DNA of 64,000 bases from positions 124,001 to 188,000 of the forward strand of contig NW_027475150.1 in assembly GCF_051020985.1 (NCBI RefSeq). Reading direction: 5' to 3'. Shown piece after piece: positions 63,481-64,000 of the stretch. The notes under the pieces are model-generated. The model was not told where the DNA came from and did not search any database. It saw nothing but the letters and a program-made list of their open reading frames with translations. The stretch's first letter is position 1. Each line of letters opens with the position of its first letter. Made by a program: the position numbers and the translations under genes. Source of the stretch: Nomia melanderi (lineage: Eukaryota; Arthropoda; Insecta; Hymenoptera; Halictidae).

Positions 63481-64000
63481 ATATATATCTGGTGATATCT
63501 CGGGTGCTCTTACAGAGAGCGCAATAAATCAAATTGCATTGTCTGTAGGAGGCCCTGGCGCATGAATCTGTGCAGCGGGATCGACCTCGCACCACCAAGG
63601 GCCGAGAAAATCACTGTCTCATGGGGCCGGACACTCAGGGTCATGTAAAAATCCAATATATATCTGGTGATATCTCGGGTGCTATTACCGATAGCGCAAT
63701 GAATCAAAGTGCATTGTCTGTAGGAGGCCCTGGCGCATGAATCTGAGCAGCGGGAACGACCTCGGACCACCATGGGCCGAGAAAACCGCAGTCTCATGGG
63801 GCCGGACACTCAGGGTCAGGGGAAAATCCAATATATATCTGGTGATATCTCGGGTGCTATTAGAGATAGCGCAATAAATCGAAGTGAATTATCTGCAGGG
63901 GGCCCTGGCGCATGAATCTGTGCAGCGGGATCGACCTCGGACCACCAGGGGCCGAGAAAACCACCGACACATGGGGCCGGAATGTCAGGGTCAGGGAAAA
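63481..64000 (+). repeat. Third, rearranged copy of the 9-mer unit, cut by the window end
   Basis: About 63,490-63,630 matches 61,390-61,530 (offset 2,100). From about 63,630 on it matches 61,880-62,250 (offset 1,750). The change of 350 bp means two monomers of the unit are missing at the switch. The unit continues past the window. Confidence 0.8.

Larger units (their letters stand above)
1..64000 (+). repeat. Tandem satellite array, 175-bp monomer, about 366 copies
   Basis: The same roughly 175-base unit recurs from the first to the last base, always in the same orientation, with no interruption by unique or mobile DNA. Landmarks at 21 and 63,184 share monomer phase and lie 361 units apart with a net deviation of -12 bp. 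Phase tracking places single-base insertions near 1,360, 7,955 and 8,535. Single-base deletions lie near 14,991, 17,966, 18,490, 22,163, 22,862, 29,687, 32,311, 33,031, 33,359, 33,883, 38,257, 38,781, 41,401, 42,803 and 58,050. No larger net indel is needed. Monomers differ by substitutions, up to strongly divergent modules. A nucleosome-scale monomer and megasatellite behaviour fit centromeric or other heterochromatic satellite DNA of a eukaryote; this location is inferred. The family is not one I recognise. Confidence 0.97.

Noticed and set aside
21..63809. Hundreds of overlapping open frames of 60-123 codons on both strands, once per monomer, encoding near-identical peptides
   Set aside because: They repeat with the satellite period. 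Their usual length (207 bp plus, 198-300 bp minus) exceeds the 175-bp monomer, so they overlap each other, and since 175 is not a multiple of 3 neighbours fall in different frames. They occur on both strands and often rely on non-ATG starts. Frame-neutral substitution is not evident and the 1-bp deletions simply break them. They are by-products of a repeat with few stop codons.
1..64000. CRISPR array
   Set aside because: The whole 175-bp unit is conserved, with no alternation of short repeat and unique spacer and no cas genes.
1..64000. Ribosomal intergenic spacer subrepeats or a tandem gene cluster
   Set aside because: No rRNA, tRNA or other gene sequence appears anywhere in 64 kb, and the repeats continue without a unique segment.
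1..64000. Bacterial or phage DNA, suggested by recurrent aggagg motifs before atg
   Set aside because: The ribosome-binding-like aggagg is part of the monomer and recurs every 175 bp without any gene. A 64-kb satellite array is a eukaryotic feature.
1..64000. Assignment to a named satellite family or species
   Set aside because: I do not recognise the monomer and cannot search databases. Monomer length and GC content alone do not discriminate between plants and animals.

Overview
The whole 64 kb window is one uninterrupted satellite-DNA array. It is built from about 366 head-to-tail copies of a 175-bp monomer, all on the same strand. I find no protein-coding gene, RNA gene, transposable element, CRISPR array or unique sequence. 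Array of this kind is typical of eukaryotic centromeric, pericentromeric, subtelomeric or other heterochromatic DNA. I do not recognise the family, and the sequence alone does not tell me the species, or even whether it is plant or animal. Neither array edge is in the window, so the array is longer than 64 kb.

The register is extremely tight. Matched monomer landmarks at 21 and 63,184 are 361 monomers apart with a net drift of only -12 bp. I can account for this with 18 single-base events (3 insertions, 15 deletions). Twelve of the deletions are the same lesion, spread by amplification. The consensus monomer is about 53% GC, carries 9 CpGs and an AT-rich core (monomer positions about 131-162), and has two short dyads. 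One is an 8-bp stem at 73-93; the other is a 6-bp stem at 158-180 that exists in two allelic states.

Layout. (1) About 1-18 kb: monomers mostly of the 'gtcggac / ctgcag / ataaatctgg' type, with local 7-, 10- and 16-monomer periodicities and an exact-looking dimer near 13.1-13.8 kb. (2) About 18-25 kb: a transition with a 3-mer repeat and a 'gcgaattaaatcagag' subfamily. (3) About 22-43 kb: nested segmental duplications with offsets near 11.0, 15.4, 4.2-4.5, 5.9 and 2.5 kb, a near-identical 7-mer duplication at 25.5-27.8 kb, and one block at 35 kb copied from the 10-kb haplotype. (4) About 43-64 kb: 'ctgtag / gccggac' monomers in 8-, 9-, 10-, 12- and 13-mer higher-order repeats, with frequent hybrid monomers carrying a divergent 62-bp module.

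Nothing here works together as genes would. What can be read is the recombination history: unequal exchange always in register, repeated local amplification with no fixed higher-order unit, and conversion-like transfer of modules. All identities and breakpoints were judged by eye and are approximate to tens of bases unless stated.
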